From assembly GCA_031769625.1 (NCBI GenBank), contig JAUIMM010000702.1:6504001-6568000 (forward strand): a stretch of DNA of 64,000 bases, given 5' to 3'. The position numbers and the translations under genes are program-made. Shown one piece after another: positions 43,540-57,300 of this stretch. Source of the stretch: Taudactylus pleione. Lineage: Eukaryota > Chordata > Amphibia > Anura > Myobatrachidae. Below the pieces are notes generated by a model. The model saw only the letters and a program-made list of their open reading frames with translations. It ran no database searches and was not told where the DNA came from. The stretch's first letter is position 1, and every line of letters begins with the position of its first letter.

Positions 43540-46500
43540 TCCCACCCGTACTAATCGCGCCCCCAGTAGCAGTCCCACGTACTAATCCCCCCAGTACCAG
43601 TTGCCCCCAGTACTAATCCCCCCCAGTAGCAGTCCCCCCAGTACTAATCCTCCCCTGTAGCAGTCCCCCCAGTACTATTCCCCCCCTGTAGCAGTCCCCC
43701 CTAGTACTAATCCTCCCCAGTAGCAGTCCCCCCAGTACTAATCCCCCCTGTAGCAGTCCCCCCAGTACTAATCCCCCCAGTACTAATCCCCCCCAGTAGC
43801 AGCCCCCCCAGTAGCAGTCCCCCCCAGTACTAATCCCCCCAGTACTGTCCCCCCTCAGTAGCAGTCCCTCCCAGTAGCAGTCCCACCCCAGTAGCAGTAC
43901 CACCCCACTACTAATCCCCCCAGCAGCAGTCCCCCCCAGTACTAATCACCCCAGTACTGTCCCCCCCCAGTAGCAGTCCCCCCAGTACTAATCCCCCCCA
44001 GTAGCAGTCCCCCCCAGTACAGTCTCCCACCAGTACTGTCCCCCCCAGTACTAATCCCCCACGCAAGTAGCAGTCAACCCTAGTACCAATCCCCACAGTA
44101 CTAATCCCCACAGTACTAATCCCAACAGTACTGTCCCCCCATTAGCAGTCCCCCCCAGTAGCAGTCCCCTACTTCTGATCCCCCCAGTACTGTCCCCCCA
44201 AGCAGCAGTCCCCCTAGTACTAATCCCCCCCAGTAGCAGTCACCCCCAGTACAAATCCCTCCAGTAATGTAACCCCCAGTAGCAGTCCCCCCCAGTACTA
44301 ATCCCCCTAGTACTGTCCCCCCCCATTAGCAGTCCCCCCCAGTAGCAGTCCCCCCAGTAGCAGTCCCACCCCAGTACTAATCCCCCCAGTACTAATCCCC
44401 CCAGTAGCAGTCCCCCCCCAGTAGCAGTCCCCCCCAGTACTAACCCTGCAGTACTAACCCCCCAGTAGCAGTCCCACCCCAGTACTAATCCCCCCAGTAC
44501 TGTCCCCCCAGTAGCAGTCCCCCCAGTACTAACCGTCAGTACTAATCCCCCAGTATCAGTCCCCCCCAGTAGCAGTCCCCCCCAGTACTAATCCCCCCTG
44601 TAGCAGTCCCTACCAGTACTAATCCCCCCCTTTACTAATCCCACCAGTACTGTCCCCCCCGTACTAATCCCCCCAGTACTGTCCCCCCCGGTATTAATCC
44701 CCCCAGTAGCAGTCCCCCCAGTTCTAATCCCCCCAGTACTGTCCCCCCCTGTAGCAGTCCCCCCAGTACTAATCCCCCCAGTAGCAGTCCCTCCAGTACT
44801 AATCCCCCCCAGTAGCAGTCCCTACCAGTACTAATCCCCCCCTTTACTAATCCCACCAGTACTGTCCCCCCCCCGTACTAATCCCCCCAGTACTGTCCCC
44901 CCCGGTATTAATCCCCCCAGTAGCAGTCCCCCCAGTTCTAATCCCCCCAGTACTGTCCCCCCCTGTAGCAGTCCCCCCAGTACTAATCCCCCCAGTAGCA
45001 GTCCCTCCAGTACTAATCCCCCCCAGTAGCAGTCCCCCCCAATACTAATACCCCCAGTACTGTCCTCCCCAGTACTAATCCCCACAGTACTGTCCCCCCC
45101 AGTACTAATCCCCCCAGTACTATCCCCCCAGTTCTAATCCCCCAAGTATTATCCCCCTTAGTAGCAGTCCCCCCAGTACTAATCCCCCCAGTACTGTCCC
45201 CCCCAGTAGCAGTGCCCCCAGTACTAATCCCCCCAGTAGCAGTCCCCCCAGTACTAATCCCCCCAGTAGCAGTCCCCCCCGTACTAATACCCCCCAGTAG
45301 CAGTCCCCCCAGTACTAATCCCCCCAGTAGCAGTCCCCCCAGTACTAATCCTCCCAGTAGCAGTCCCCCCCCAGTTCTACTCCCCCCCAGTAGCAGTCCA
45401 CCCAGTACTAATCCCCCCAGTTCTGTCCCCCCAGTAGCAGTCACCCCCTAGTACTAATCTGCCCCAGTAATCCCCCCTAGTAGCAGTCCCCCCAGGACTA
45501 ATTCCCCCCCAGTAGCAGTCTCCCCCCAGTAGTAATCCCCCCAGTACTGTCCCCCCCAGTAGCAGTCCCCCCCAGTAGCAGTCCCCCCTAGTAGCAGTCC
45601 CCCCTAGTAGCAGTCCCCCCCAGTACTAATCCCCCAAGTAGCAGTCCCCCCAGTACTAATCCCCCCAGTACTGTCCCCCCCAGCAGCAGTCCCCCCCAGT
45701 ACTAATCCCCCCAGTAGCAGTCCCCCCCAGTACTAATCCCCCCCAGTAGCAGTCCCCCCCAGTACTAATCCCCCCAGTAGCAGTCCCCCCAGTAGCAGTC
45801 CCCCCAGTACTAATCCCCCCAATACAGTCCCCCCAGTACTAATCCCCCCAGTACTAATTCCCCCAGTAATGTCCCCCCAGTAGCAGCCCCCCAGTACTAA
45901 TCCCAACAGTACTGTCCCCCCAGTACTAATCCCCCCCAGTAGCAGTAACCCCAGTACTAATCCCCCCAGTACAGTCCCCCCCAGTACTAATCCCCAAAGT
46001 ACTGTCCCCCCCGTAGCAGTCCCCCCAGTACTAATCCCCCCAGTAGCAGTCCCCCCAGTACTAATCCCCCCAGTACAGTCCACCCCAGTAGTAGTCCCCC
46101 CCAGTACTAATCCCCCCAGAAGCAGTCCCCCCCCGAGTAGCAGTCCCTCCCAGTACTAAGTCCCCCAGTACTGTACCCCCCAGTAGCAGCACCCCCAGTA
46201 CTAATCCCCCCCAGTACTAATCCCCACAGTACTCTCCCCCCCAGTAGCAGTCCCCCCCAGTACTAATCGTCCAGTACTGTCCCCCCCCCAGTAGCAGTCC
46301 CCCCCAGTACAAATCCCCCCAGTACTCTCCCCTCCCAGTAGCAGTCCCCCCCAGTACAAATCCCCCCAGTACTCTCCCCTCCCAGTAGCAGTCCCCCCCA
46401 GTACTAATTCCCCTAGTACTGTCCCCCCCCCAGTAGCAGTCCCCCCCAGTACTTATCCCCCCAGTAGCAGTCCCCCCCAGTACTAATACCCCCCATACTG

Positions 46501-48700
46501 TCCGCCCCAGTAGCAGTCCCCCCCATTACTAATCCCCCCAGTACTGTCCCCCCCAGTAGCAGTCCCCCCATTACTAATCCCCCCAGTACTGTCCCCCCGA
46601 GTAGCAGTCCCCCCCTGTACTAATCCCCCCAGTACTGTCCCCCCCAGTAGCAGTCCCCCCAATTACTAATCCCCCCAGTACTGTCCCCCCCAGTAGCAGT
46701 CACCCCATTACTAATCCCCCAGTACTGTCCCCCCCAGTAGCAGTCCCCCCCAGTAGCAGTCCCCCCAGTACTGTCCCCCCCAGTAGCAGACCCCCCACTA
46801 CTAATCCCCCCCAGTAGTAGTCCACCACAGTACTAATCCCCCCAGTACAGTCACACCCCAGGTAGCAGTCCCCCCCAGTACTAATCCCGCCAGTACTGTC
46901 CCCCCCCAGTAGTAGTCCGCCACAGTACTAATCCCCCCAGTACTGTCCCACCCCAGGTAGCAGTCCACCACAGTACTAATCCCCACTGTACTGTCCCCCC
47001 AGTACTAATCCCAACAGTACTGTCCCCCCCAGTAGCAGTCCCCCCTAGTACTGTCCCCCCAGTAGCAGTCCCCCCCAGTACTAATCCCCCCAAGTACTGT
47101 CCCCCCCAGTACTAATCCCCCCCAGTAGCAGTCCCCCCAGTACTAAACCCCCCAGTACTTTCCCCCCCAGTACTTCCCCCCCAGTAGCAGTCCCCCCCAG
47201 ATCTAATCCCCCCAGTGCAGTCCCCCCCAGTACTAATCCCCCCAGTACTGTCCCCCCCAGTAGCAGTCCCCCCAAGTACTGTCCCCCCCAGTACTAATCC
47301 CCCCCTGTAGCAGTCCCCCCAGTACTGTCCCCCCAGTAGCAGTCCCCCCAGTAGCAGTCCCCCAGTACTAATCCCCCCAGTGCAGTCCCCCCCAGTGCAG
47401 TCCCCCCCAGTACTAATCCCCCCCAGTACTGTCCCCCCAGTACTAATCCCAACAGTATTGTCCCCCCCAGTACTGTCCCCACAGTACTAATCCCAACAAT
47501 ACTGTCCCCCCCAGTAGCAGTCCCCCCAGTACTAATCCCAACACTACTGTCCACCCCATTAGCAGTCCCCCCCAAGTAGCAATCCCCACAGTACTAATCC
47601 CCCCCAGTAGCAGTCCCCCCGTACTAATCCACCCCAGTAGCAGTCCCCCCCAGTACTAATCCCCCCCAGTACTAATCCCCTCCTGTAGCAGTCCCCCCCA
47701 TTCTAATTCCCCCAATAGCAGTCCCCCCTTACTAATCCCCCCCTGTAGCAGTCCCCCCAGTACTAATCCCACCCCAGTAGCAGTCCCCCCTAGTACTAAT
47801 CCCCCCAGTACTGTCCCACCCCAGTAGCCGTCCCACCCCAGTAGCAGTCCCCCCAGTAGCTGTCCCCCCCAGTACTAATCCCCCCAGTACTGTCCCCCCC
47901 AGAAGCAGTCCCACCCCAGTAGCAGTCCCCAGTACTGTCCCCCCCAGTACTAATCCCCCCCAGTACTGTCCCCCACCAGTACTGTCCCCCCAATTACTAA
48001 TCCCCCCACTACTGTTCCCCACCAGTACTGTCCCCCACCAATACGAGTCCCCCCCATTACTAGTCCCCCACAATACTAGTCCCCCACCCCAGGAGCAGTC
48101 CCCCCCAGTACTAATCCCCACAGTACTAATCCCCACAGTATTGTCCCTCCAGTACTAATCCACACAGTACTGTGCCCCCCAGTAGCAGTCCCCCAAGAAG
48201 CAGTCCCCCCAGTAGCAGTCCCCCACTTCTAATCTCCCCTGTAGCAGTCCCCCACTTCTAATCCCCCCAGTACTGTCCCCCCCAGTCGCAGTCCACCCAG
48301 TAGCAGTCCCCCCCAGTAGCAGTCCCCCCCAGTAGCAGTCCCTCAAGTACTGTCCCCCCAGTAGCATTCCCCCCCAGTACTAATCCCCCCAGTACTGTCC
48401 CACCCCAGTAGCAGTCCCACCCCAGCAGCAGTCCCCCCAGTAGCAGTCCCCCCAGTAGCAGTCCCCCCCCAGTAGCAGTCCACCCCAGTACTAATCCACC
48501 CAGTACTGTCCCCCCCAGTAGCAGTCCCCAGTACTGTACCCCCCAGTACTAATCCCCCCAGTACTGTCCCCCACCAGTACTGTCCCCCCAATTACTAATC
48601 CCCCCACTACTGTTCCCCACCAGTACAGTCCCCCACCAATACTAGTCCCCCCCAATACTAGTCCCCCACCCCAGGAGCAGTCCCCCCCAGTACTAATCCC
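43540..48700. repeat. Higher-order block, first copy
   Basis: Rare unit variants occur in the order CTAATCGCGC (43551), ACGCAAGTAG (44061), CCCCAAAGT (45992), CATACTGTCCGCCCC (46494), TCACACCCCAGG (46851), ACACTACTGTCCACC (47541) and AGGAGCAGTC (48091). The same markers appear in the same order at 54339-58808, and the later ones again at 62563-63898. Confidence 0.85.
44611..45030. repeat. Local tandem duplication of 212 bp in the array
   Basis: The block starting TACCAGTACTAATCCCCCCC at 44611, with the rare CTTTACTAATCCCACC and GGTATTAATCC variants, recurs at 44823 with the same order of about 14 variant units. The copies differ mainly in C-run length, so this is a recent duplication. Confidence 0.85.
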
Positions 48701-51700
48701 CACAGTACTAATCCCCACAGTATTGTCCCCCCAGTACTAATCCACACAGTACTGTCCCCCAGAGTAGCAGTCCCCCCAGTAGCAGTCCCCCACTTCTAAT
48801 CTCCCCAGAAGCAGTCCCCCACTTCTAATCCCCCCAGTACTGTCCCCCCCAGTCACAGTCCCCCCAGTAGCAGTCCCCCCCAGTAGCAGTCCCCCCCAGT
48901 AGCAGTCCCCCAAGTACTGTCCCCCCAGTAGCAGTCCCCCCCAGTACTAATCCCCACAGTACTGTCCCCCCAGTACAAATCCCAACAGTACTGTCCCCCA
49001 CAGAAGCAGTCCCCCCAGAAGCAGTCCCCCCAGAAGCAGTCCCCCACTTCTAATCTCCCCAGTAGCAGTCCCCCCAGTAGCAGTCCCCCACTTCTAATCC
49101 CCCCAGTACTGTCCCCCCCAGTAGCAGTCCCCCCAGTAATGTCCCCCCCAGTAGCAGTCCCCTCCAATTAGCAATCCCCCCAGTACTATTTCCCCCCCAG
49201 TACTAATCCCCCCCAGTACTAATCCCCCCCAGTAGCAGTCCCCCCCAAGTAGCAGTCCCCCCAGTACAAATCCCACAAGTACTGTCCCCCCATTAGCATT
49301 CCCCCCCAGTACTAATCCCCCCAGTACTGTCCCCCCCAGTAGCAGTCCCACCAGTACTGTCCCCCCAGTAGCAGTCCCCCCCAAGTAGCAATCCCCACAG
49401 TACTAATCCCCCCCAGTAGTCCCCCCAGTACAAATCCCCCAAGTACTGTTCCAACCCAGTTGCAGTCCCCCCCAGTTGCTGTCCCCCCAGTAGCAGTCCC
49501 ACCCAGTAGCAGTCCCCCCAGTACTAATCCCCCCAGTATTGTCCCCCCATTAGCAGTCCCCCAGTACTACCAGTACTAATCCCACCAGTACTGTCCCCCC
49601 AGTTCTAATCCCACCAGTACTGTCCCCCCAGTAGCAGTCCCCCCAGTACTAATCCGCCCAGTAGCAGTCCCCTCCGTACTAATCCCCCAAGTAGTAGTCC
49701 CCCCGTACTGATCCCCCCCCAGTAGAAATCCCTCCCGTACTAATCCCCCCCAGTAGCAGTCCCCCCCAGTACTAATACCCCCCAGTACTAATCCCCCCCT
49801 GTAGTAGTCCCCCCAGTACTAATCCCCCCTGTAGCAGTCCCCCCAGTACTAATCCTCCAGTACAGTCCCCCCCAGTAGTAGTCCCACCCCAGTAGCAGTC
49901 CCCCCCCAGTACAGTCCCCCCCAGTAGCAGTCCCACCCCAGTAGCAGTCCCCCCCAGTAGCAGTCCCCCCAGTACTAATCCCCACCAATAGCTGTTGCCC
50001 CCAGTACTAATCTCCCCCTGTAGCAGTCCCCCCAGTACTAAACCCCCCAGTACTGTCCCCCCCAGTACTTCCCCCCCAGTAGCAGTCCCCCCCAATAGCG
50101 TCCCCCCCAGTACTGTCCCCCCCAGTACTAATCCCCCCCAGTAGCAGTCCCCCCCAGTACTGTCCCCCCAGTACTAATCCCAACAATACTGTCCCCCCCA
50201 GTAGCAGTCCCCCCAGTACTAATCCCAACACTACTGTCCACCCCATTAGCAGTCCTCCCCGTACTAATCCCCCCCAGTAGCAGTCCCCCCGTACTAATCC
50301 ACCCCAGTAGCAGTCCCCCCCAGTACTAAACCCCCCAGTACTAATCCCCTCCTGTTGCAGTCCCCCCCATACTAATTCCCCCAATAGCAGTCCCCCCCAT
50401 ACTAATCCCTCCCTGTAGCAGTCCCCCCAGTACTAATCCCACCCCAGTAGCAGTCCCCCCCAGTACTAATCCCCCCAGTACTGTCCCACCCCAGTAGCAG
50501 TCCCACCCCAGTAGCAGTCCCCCCAGTAGCTGTCCCCCCCAGTACTAATCCCCCCAGTACTGTCCCCCCCAGTAGCAGTCCCACCCCAGTAGCAGTCCCC
50601 AGTACTGTTGCCCCCAGTAATAATCCCCCCCAGTACTGTCCCCCACCAGTACTGTCCCCCCAATTACTAATCCCCCCACTACTGTTCCCCACCAGTACTG
50701 TCCCCCACCAATACTAGTCCCCCCCAATACTAGCCCCCCACAATACTAGTCCCCCACCCCAGGAGCAGTCCCCCCCAGTACTAATCCCCACAGTACTAAT
50801 ACCCACAGTATTGTCCCTCCAGTACTAATCCACACAGTACTGTGCCCCCCAGTAGCAGTCCCCCAAGAAGCAGTCCCCCAAGTAGCAGTCCCCCACTTCT
50901 AATCTCCCCAGTAGCAGTCCCCCACTTCTAATCCCCCCAGTACTGTCCCCCCCAGTCGCAGTCCCCCCAGTAGCAGTCCCCCCCAGTAGCAGTCCCCCAA
51001 GTACTGTCCCCCCAGTAGCATTCCCCCCCAGTATTAATCCCCCCAGTACTGTCCCACCCCAGTAGCAGTCCCACCCCAGTAGAAGTCCCCCCAGTAGCAG
51101 TCCCCCCCAGTACTAATCCCCCCAGTACTGTCCCCCCCAGTAGCAGTCCCCAGTACTGTACCCCCAGTACTAATCCCCCCAGTACTGTCCCCCACCAGTA
51201 CTGTCCCCCCCAATTACTAATCCCCCCACTACTGTTCCCCACCAGTACAGTCCCCCACCAATACTAGTCCCCCCCAATACTAGTCCCCCACCCCAGGAGC
51301 AGTCCCCCCCAGTACTAATCCCCACAGTACTAATCCCCAAGTACTGTCCCCCCCAGTACTAATCCCCCCCTGTAGCAGTCCCCCCAGTACTAAACCCCCC
51401 AGTACTGTCCCCCCCAGTACTTCCCCCCCAGTAGCAGTCCCCCCCCCAATAGCGTCCCCCCCAGTACTAATCCCCCCAGTACTAATCCCCCCCAGTACTG
51501 TCCCCCCAGTACTAATCCCAACAGTATTGTCCCCCTCAGTAGCAGTCACCCCCAGTACTATCCCCCCAGTACTAATCCCAACAATACTGTCCCCCCCAGT
51601 AGCAGTCCCCCCAGTACTAATCCCAACACTACTGTCCACCCCATTAGCAGTCCTCCCCGTACTAATCCCCCCCCCAGTAGCAGTCCCCCCGTACTAATCC

Positions 51701-54329
51701 ACCCCAGTAGCAGTCCCCCCCAGTACTAATCCCCTACTGTAGCAGTCCCCCCCATACTAATTCCCCCAATAGCAGTCCCCCCCATACTAATCCCCCCTGT
51801 AGCAGTCCCCCCAGTACTAATCCCACCCCAGTAGCAGTCCCCCCCAGTACTAATCCCCCCAGTACTGTCCCACCCCAGTAGCAGTCCCACCCCAGTAGCA
51901 GTCCCCCCCAGTACTAATCCCCCCAGTACTGTCCCCACCAGTAGCAGTCCCACCCCAGTAGCAGTCCCCAGTACTGTCCCCCCCAGTACTGTCCCCCACC
52001 AGTACTGTCCCCCCAATTACTAATCCCCCCACTACTGTTCCCCACCAGTACTGTCCCCCACCAATACTAGTCCCCCCCAATACTAGTCCCCCACAATACT
52101 AGTCCCCCACCCCAGGAGCAGTCCCCCCAGTACTAATCCCCACAGTACTAATCCCCACAGTATTGTCCCTCCAGTACTAATCCACACAGTACTGTGCCCC
52201 CCAGTAGCAATCTCCCAAGAAGCAGTCCCCCCAGTAGCAGTCCCCCACTTCTAATCTCCCCAGTAGCAGTCCCCCACTTCTAATCCCCCCAGTACTGTCC
52301 CCCCCAGTCGCAGTCCCCCCCAGTAGCAGTCCCCCAAGTACTGTCCCCCCAGTAGCATTCCCCCCCAGTACTAATCCCCCCAGTACTGTCCCACCCCAGT
52401 AGCAGTCCCACCCCAGTAGCAGTCCCCCCCAGTACTAATACCCCCAGTACTGTACCCCCCAGTACTAATCCCCCCAGTACTGTCCCCCACCAGTATTGTC
52501 CCCCCAATTACTAATCCCCCCACTACTGTTCCCCACCAGTACTGTCCCCCACCAATACTAGTCCCCCCCAATACTAGTCCCCCACACCAGGAGCAGTCCC
52601 CCCCAGTACTAATCCCCACAGTACTAATCCCCACAGTATTGTCCCCCCAGTACTAATCCACACAGTACTGTCCCCCCGAGTAGCAGTCCCCCCAGAAGCA
52701 GTCCCCCACTTCTAATTTCCCCAGAAGCAGTCCCCAATTCTAATCCCCCCAGTACTGTCCCCCCCAGTCACAGTCCCCCCAGTAGCAGTCCCCCCCAGTA
52801 GCAGTCACCCCCCGTAGCAGTCCCCCAAGTACAGTCCCCCCAGTAGCAGTCCCCTCCAGTACTAATCCCCACAGTACTGTCCCCCCAGTACAAATCCCAA
52901 CAGTACTGTCCCCCCCAGTAGCAGTCCCCCCAGAAGCAGTCCCCCACTTCTAATCTCCCCAGTAGCAGGCCCCCCAGTAGCAGTCCCCCACTTCTAATCC
53001 CCCCAGTACTGTCCCCCCAAGTAACAGTCCCCCCAGTAATGTCCCCCCCAGTAGCAGTGCCCTCCAATTAGCAATCCCCCCAGTTCTAATCCCCCCCAGT
53101 ACTAATCCCCCCCAGTACTATTCCCCCCCAGTACTAATCCCCCCCAGTAGCAGTCCCCCCCAGTAGCAGTCCCCCCCAGTAGCAGTCCCCCCCAGTAGCA
53201 GTCCCCCCCAGTACAAATCCCACAAGTACTGTCCCCCCATTAGCATTCCCCCCAGTACTATTCCCCCCAATACTGTCCCCCCAAGTAGCAGTCCCACCAG
53301 TACTGTCCCCCCAGTAGCAGTCCCCCCCAAGTAGCAATCCCCCCAGTACTAATCCCCCCAGTAGTCCCCCCAGTACAAATCCCCCAAGTACTGTCCCAAC
53401 CCAGTTGCAGTCCCCCCCAGTTGCTGTCCCCCCAGTAGCAGTCCCACCCAGTAGCAGTCCCCCCAGTACTAATCCCCCCAGTACTGTCCCCCCATTAGCA
53501 GTCCCCCCAGTACTACCAGTACAAATCCCACCAGTACTGTCCCCCCAGTACTAATCCCACCAGTACTGTCCCCCCAGTAGCAGTCCCCCCAGTACTAATC
53601 CCCCCAGTAGCAGTCCCCCCCGTACTAATCCCCCAAGTAGCAGTCCCCCCGTACTAATCCCCCCCCAGTAGAAATCCCTCCCATACTAATCCCCCCCAGT
53701 AGCAGTCCCCCCCAGTACTAATACCCCCCAGTACTAATCCCCCCCTGTAGTAGTCCCTCCAGTACTAATCCCCCCTGTAGCAGTCCCCCCCAGTACTAAT
53801 CCTCCAGTACAGTCCCCCCCAGTAGTAGTCCCACCCCAGTAGCAGTCCCCCCCAAGTAGCAGTCCCCCCCAGTACTAATCCCCCCAGTACAGTCCCCCCC
53901 AGTAGCAGTCCCACCCCAGTAGCAGTCCCCCCAGTACTAATCCCCACCAGTAGCTGTTGCCCCCAGTACTAATCCCCGCCAGTTCTAATCCCCCCATTAC
54001 TAATCCCCCCTGTAGCAGTCCCCCCCAGTACTAATCCCCCCAGTACTATCCCCCCCAGTAGCAGTCCCCCCACTACTAATCCCCCCAGTACTAATCCCCC
54101 CCTACAGCAGTCCGCCCAGCACTAATCCCCCCAGTACTAATCCCCCCCTACAGCAGTCTGCCCAGCACTAATCCCCCCAGTACTGTCACCCCCCAGTAGC
54201 AGTCCTCCCTGGTAGCAGTCCCCCCCAGTAGCAGTCCCCTCCAGTAGCAGTCCCCCCGAGTAGCAGTCCCCCCCAGTACTAATCCCCCGAGTAGCAGTCC
54301 CCTCAGTACTAATCCCCCCAGTAGAAGTC

Positions 54330-57300
54330 CCACCCGTACTAATCGCGCCCCCTGTTGCAGTCCCACGTACAAATCCCCCCAGTACCAGTTGCCCCCAGTA
54401 CTAATCCCCCCCAGTAGCAGTCCCCCCAGTACTAATCCTCCCCAGTAGCAGTCCCCCCAGTACTATTCCCCCCTGTAGCAGTCCACCCTAGTACTAATCC
54501 TCCCCAGTAGCAGTCCCCCCAGTACTAATCCCCCTTGTAGCAGTCACCCCCAGTACTAATCCCCCCTGTAGCAGTCCCCCCGAGTACAAATCCCCCCAGT
54601 ACTAATACCCCAGTACTGTCCCCCCAGTAGCAGTCCCCCCCAGTACTAATCCCCCCAGTACTGTCCCCCCCAGCAGCAGTCCCACCCAGTAGCAGTCCCA
54701 CCCAAGTAGCAGTACCACCCCACTACTAATCCCCCCAGCAGCAGTCCCCCCCAGTACTAATCCCCCCAGTACTGTCCCCCCCCAGTAGCAGTCCCCCCCA
54801 GTACTAATCCCCCCAGTAGCAGTCCCCCCCAGTACTGTCTCCCACCAGTACTAATCCCCCACGCAAGTAGCAGTCAACCCTAGTACCAATCCCCACAGTA
54901 CTAATCCCCACAGTACTAATCCCAACAGTACTGTTCCCCCCATTAGCAGTCCCCCCCATTAGCAGTCCCCCACTTCTGATCCCCCCAGTACTGTCCCCCC
55001 AAGCAGCAGTCCCCCCAGTACTAATCCCCCCCAGTAGCAGTCTCCCCCAGTACAAATCCCTCCAGTAATGTAACCCCCAGTAGCAGTCCCCCCCAGTACT
55101 AATCCCCCTAGTACTGTCCCCCCCATTAGCAGTCCCCCCCAGTAGCAGTCCCCCCAGTAGCAGTCCCACCCCAGTACTAATCCCCCCAGTAGCAGTCCCC
55201 CCCAGTACTAACCCTGCAGTACTAACCCCCCAGTAGCAGTCCCACCCCAGTACTAATCCCCCCAGTACTGTCCCCCCAGTAGCAGTCCCCCCAGTACTAA
55301 CCCTCAGTACTAATCCCCCCAGTATCAGTCCCCCCCAGTACTAATCCCCCCTGTAGCAGTCCCTACCAGTACTAATCCCCCTCAGTACTAATCCCCCCAG
55401 TAGCTGTCCCCCCAGTACTAATCCCCCCCAGTAGCGTTCCCCCCAGTACTAATCCCCCTGTACTGTCCACCCCAGTAGTAGTCCCCCCCAGTTCTAATAC
55501 CCCCAGTACTGTCCTCCCCAGTACTAATCCCCACAGTACTGTCCCCCCCAGTACTAATCCCCCCAGTACTATCCCCCCAGTTCTAATCCCCCAAGTACTA
55601 TCCCCCTTAGTAGCAGTCCCCCCAGTACTAATCCCCCCAGTACTGTCCCCCCCAGTAGCAGTGCCCCCAGTACTAATCCCCCCAGTACTAATCCCCCCAG
55701 TAGCAGTCCCCCCAGTACTAATCCCCCCAGTAGCAGTCCCCCCCATACTAATCCCCCCCAGTAGTAGTCCCCCCAGTACTAATCCCCCCAGTAGCAGTCC
55801 CCCCCAGTACTAATCCTCCCAGTAGCAGACCCCCCAGTTCTACTCCCCCCAAGTAGCAGTCCCCCCAGTACTAATCCCCCCAGTTCTGTCCCCCCCAGTA
55901 GCAGTCCCCCCCAGTACTAATCCTCCCAGTAGCAGTCCCCCCCCCAGTTCTACTCCCCCCAAGTAGCAGTCCCCCCAGTACTAATCCCCCCAGTTCTGTC
56001 CCCCCAGTAGCAGCCCCCCCTAGTACTAATCCCCCACTGTAATCCCCCCTAGTAGCAGTCCCCCCAGGACTAATTCCCCCCCAGTAGCAGTCTCCCCCCA
56101 GTAGTAATCCCCCCAGTACTGTCCCCCCCAGTAGCAGTCCCCTCAGTACTAATTCCCCCCAGTAGCAGCCCCCCCAGTACTAATCCCCCCCCCAGTAGCA
56201 GTCCCCCCAGTACTAATCCCCCCAGTACTGTCCCCCCCAGTAGCAGTCCCCCCCAGTAGCAGTCCCCCCCAGTACTAATCCCCCCCAGTAGCAGTCCCCC
56301 CCAGTACTAATCCCCCCAGTAGCAGTCCCCCCTGTACTAATCCCCCCAGTACTGTCCCCCCCAGTAGCAGTCCCCCCAGTACTAATCCCCCCCAGTACTA
56401 ATCCCCCCCAGTACTAATCCCCCCCAATAGCAGTCCCCCCAGGACTAATCCCCCCCAGTAGCAGTCCCCCCCAGTAGCAGTCCCCCCCAGTACTAATCCC
56501 CCCAGTAATGTCCCCCCCAGTAGCAGTCCCCCCAGTACTAATCCCCCCAGTACAGTCCCTCCAGTACTAATCCCCCCAGTACTAATTCCCCCAGTAGCAG
56601 CCCCCCAGTACTAATCCCAACAGTACTGTCCCCCCAGTACTAATCCCCCCAGTACTAATCCCCCCAATACAGTCCCCCCCAGTACTAATCCCCAAAGTAC
56701 TGTCCCCCCCGTAGCAGTCCCCCCAGTACTAATCCCCCCAGTAGCAGTCCCTCCAGTACTAATCCCCCCAGTACAGTCCACCCCAGTAGTAGTCCCCCCC
56801 AGTACTAATCCCCCCAGAAGCAGTCCCCCCCCGAGTAGCAGTCCCTCCCAGTACTAAGTCCCCCAGTACTGTACCCCCCAGTAGCAGCCCCCCCAGTACT
56901 ACTCCCCCCCCAGTACTAATCCCCACAGTACTCTCCCCCCCAGTACTAATCCCCCAGTACTGTCCCCCCCCCAGTAGCAGTCCCCCCCAGTACAAATCCC
57001 CCCAGTACTCTACCCTCCCAGTAGCAGTCCCCCCCAGTACTAATTCCCCCAGTACTGTCCCCCCCCCCGAGTTGCAGTCCCCCCCAGTACTTATCCCCCA
57101 GTAGCAGTCCCCCCCAGTACTAATACCCCCCATACTGTCCGCCCCAATAACAATCCCCCCATTACTAATCCCCCCAGTACTGTCCCCCACAGTAGCATTC
57201 CCCCCATTACTAATCCCCCCAGTACTGTCCCCCCCAGTAGCAGTCCCCCCAATTACTAATCCCCCCAGTACTGTCCCCCCCAGTAGCAGTCCCCCCATTA

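Noticed and set aside
45212..45451. Plus-strand Pro/Ser-rich frame (PPVLIPPVAV and PPSSSPPSTN repeats)
   Set aside because: A complementary-strand artefact of the same minisatellite units.
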